Shown: piece after piece, positions 63,701 through 64,000 of the stretch
How positions within the stretch are numbered: position 1 is the first letter of the stretch
Layout of the letters: each line of letters begins with the position of its first letter
Origin: Seriola aureovittata
Taxonomy: Eukaryota; Chordata; Actinopteri; Carangiformes; Carangidae
Reading direction: 5' to 3'
Assembly: GCF_021018895.1 (NCBI RefSeq)
Contig: NC_079381.1
Span: forward strand, 14,080,501-14,144,500
DNA length: 64,000 nucleotides
The notes under the pieces: generated by a model
What the model was told of the DNA's origin: nothing
Seen by the model: only the letters and a program-made list of their open reading frames with translations
Databases searched by the model: none
Made by a program: the position numbers and the translations under genes

Positions 63701-64000
63701 TGCCTACATCTTTATGTTTGTATGAGGAAATCATTAAACATTGTTTGTGTGAGACGGATGCGGCTTTTAGGCTATCTAACAGCTCGGCCATGTTCTCTGG
63801 GGTCCTGGTAGGCAGAGATATGGAAACTGTTTTGATTTCCACTTGTAACAGCAGTAAAATAAGTTTCAAAGTGATGCTGATTTCCTGTTTCCAGTATGTT
63901 TCTGTGGCTTTGCTCAGCATGACCCACACCAAAGATGTGCAGGTCAGATGGTCCATCACTGGGTTATCTGGAATCTGATTCTCAGTAGAGGATGACTACA
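60756..64000. other. No gene recognised
   Basis: Mostly A+T-rich single-copy sequence with the Z-prone tract at 61787. T-runs lie at 63338-63347 and 63440-63460. The frames at 63065-63382 and 63691-63978 are unremarkable. Confidence 0.6.
61787..61824. other. 38-nt strictly alternating Y-R tract
   Basis: TGTGCGCGCATG through TGTGCGCA with no break in purine-pyrimidine alternation. It is rich in CG steps, so a better Z-DNA former than plain GT. Confidence 0.75.

Overview
The window looks like non-coding nuclear DNA from a vertebrate, most likely a percomorph-type teleost fish. The grounds are about 26 long (CA/GT)n microsatellites in 64 kb, a relic non-LTR retrotransposon, and several short interspersed repeat families that I recognise from fish genomes. 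Those families are dispersed in the window itself: family A has three copies and family B has two. No open reading frame encodes a protein I can identify. Most long frames come from microsatellites (Val-Cys or His-Thr dipeptide runs) or are chance frames. The window reads as a large intron or an intergenic region; I cannot tell which. There are no operons, CRISPR arrays, recognisable rRNA or tRNA genes, or bacterial features.

Layout. 1-16.5 kb: single-copy-looking DNA with GT/CA arrays and homopolymers, including a GT array running into a G21 tract at 3.94-4.0 kb. 16.3-19 kb: opposed CA and GT arrays, a purine-rich block and two strong G-quadruplex motifs. 21.38-21.45 kb: a perfect 32-bp inverted repeat with a 7-nt loop, the most striking small structure in the window. 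22.7-23.1 kb: a probable interspersed repeat with a CRE-like/TATA-like module. 26.5-29.1 kb: repeat family A, then a two-unit repeat (family C) whose terminal inverted repeat is interrupted by an eight-unit CCAAT-bearing minisatellite. 30-33 kb: three GT/CA clusters. 33.6-38.7 kb: candidate conserved regulatory blocks with paired homeodomain-type sites, a possible 45-nt micro-exon at 34,636-34,680, and a second family A copy. 38.9-43.1 kb: an inverted family A copy and a family B copy. 44.95-45.39 kb: an uninterrupted (GT)222 array. 52.7-53.5 kb: a decayed LINE reverse transcriptase with a (ATTC)5 tail. 57.5-60.2 kb: a possible 158-nt exon, a GA/GT array facing CA arrays, and a C-rich block facing a G-quadruplex. 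60.4-60.75 kb: a second family B copy.

No set of genes works together here. The positive content is repeats, structure-forming DNA and candidate cis-regulatory blocks. Repeat-family names A-D are local labels: similarity to known fish repeats is from memory, while the similarity between copies inside the window can be read directly. The regulatory and exon calls are inferences that need cross-species alignment or RNA data.
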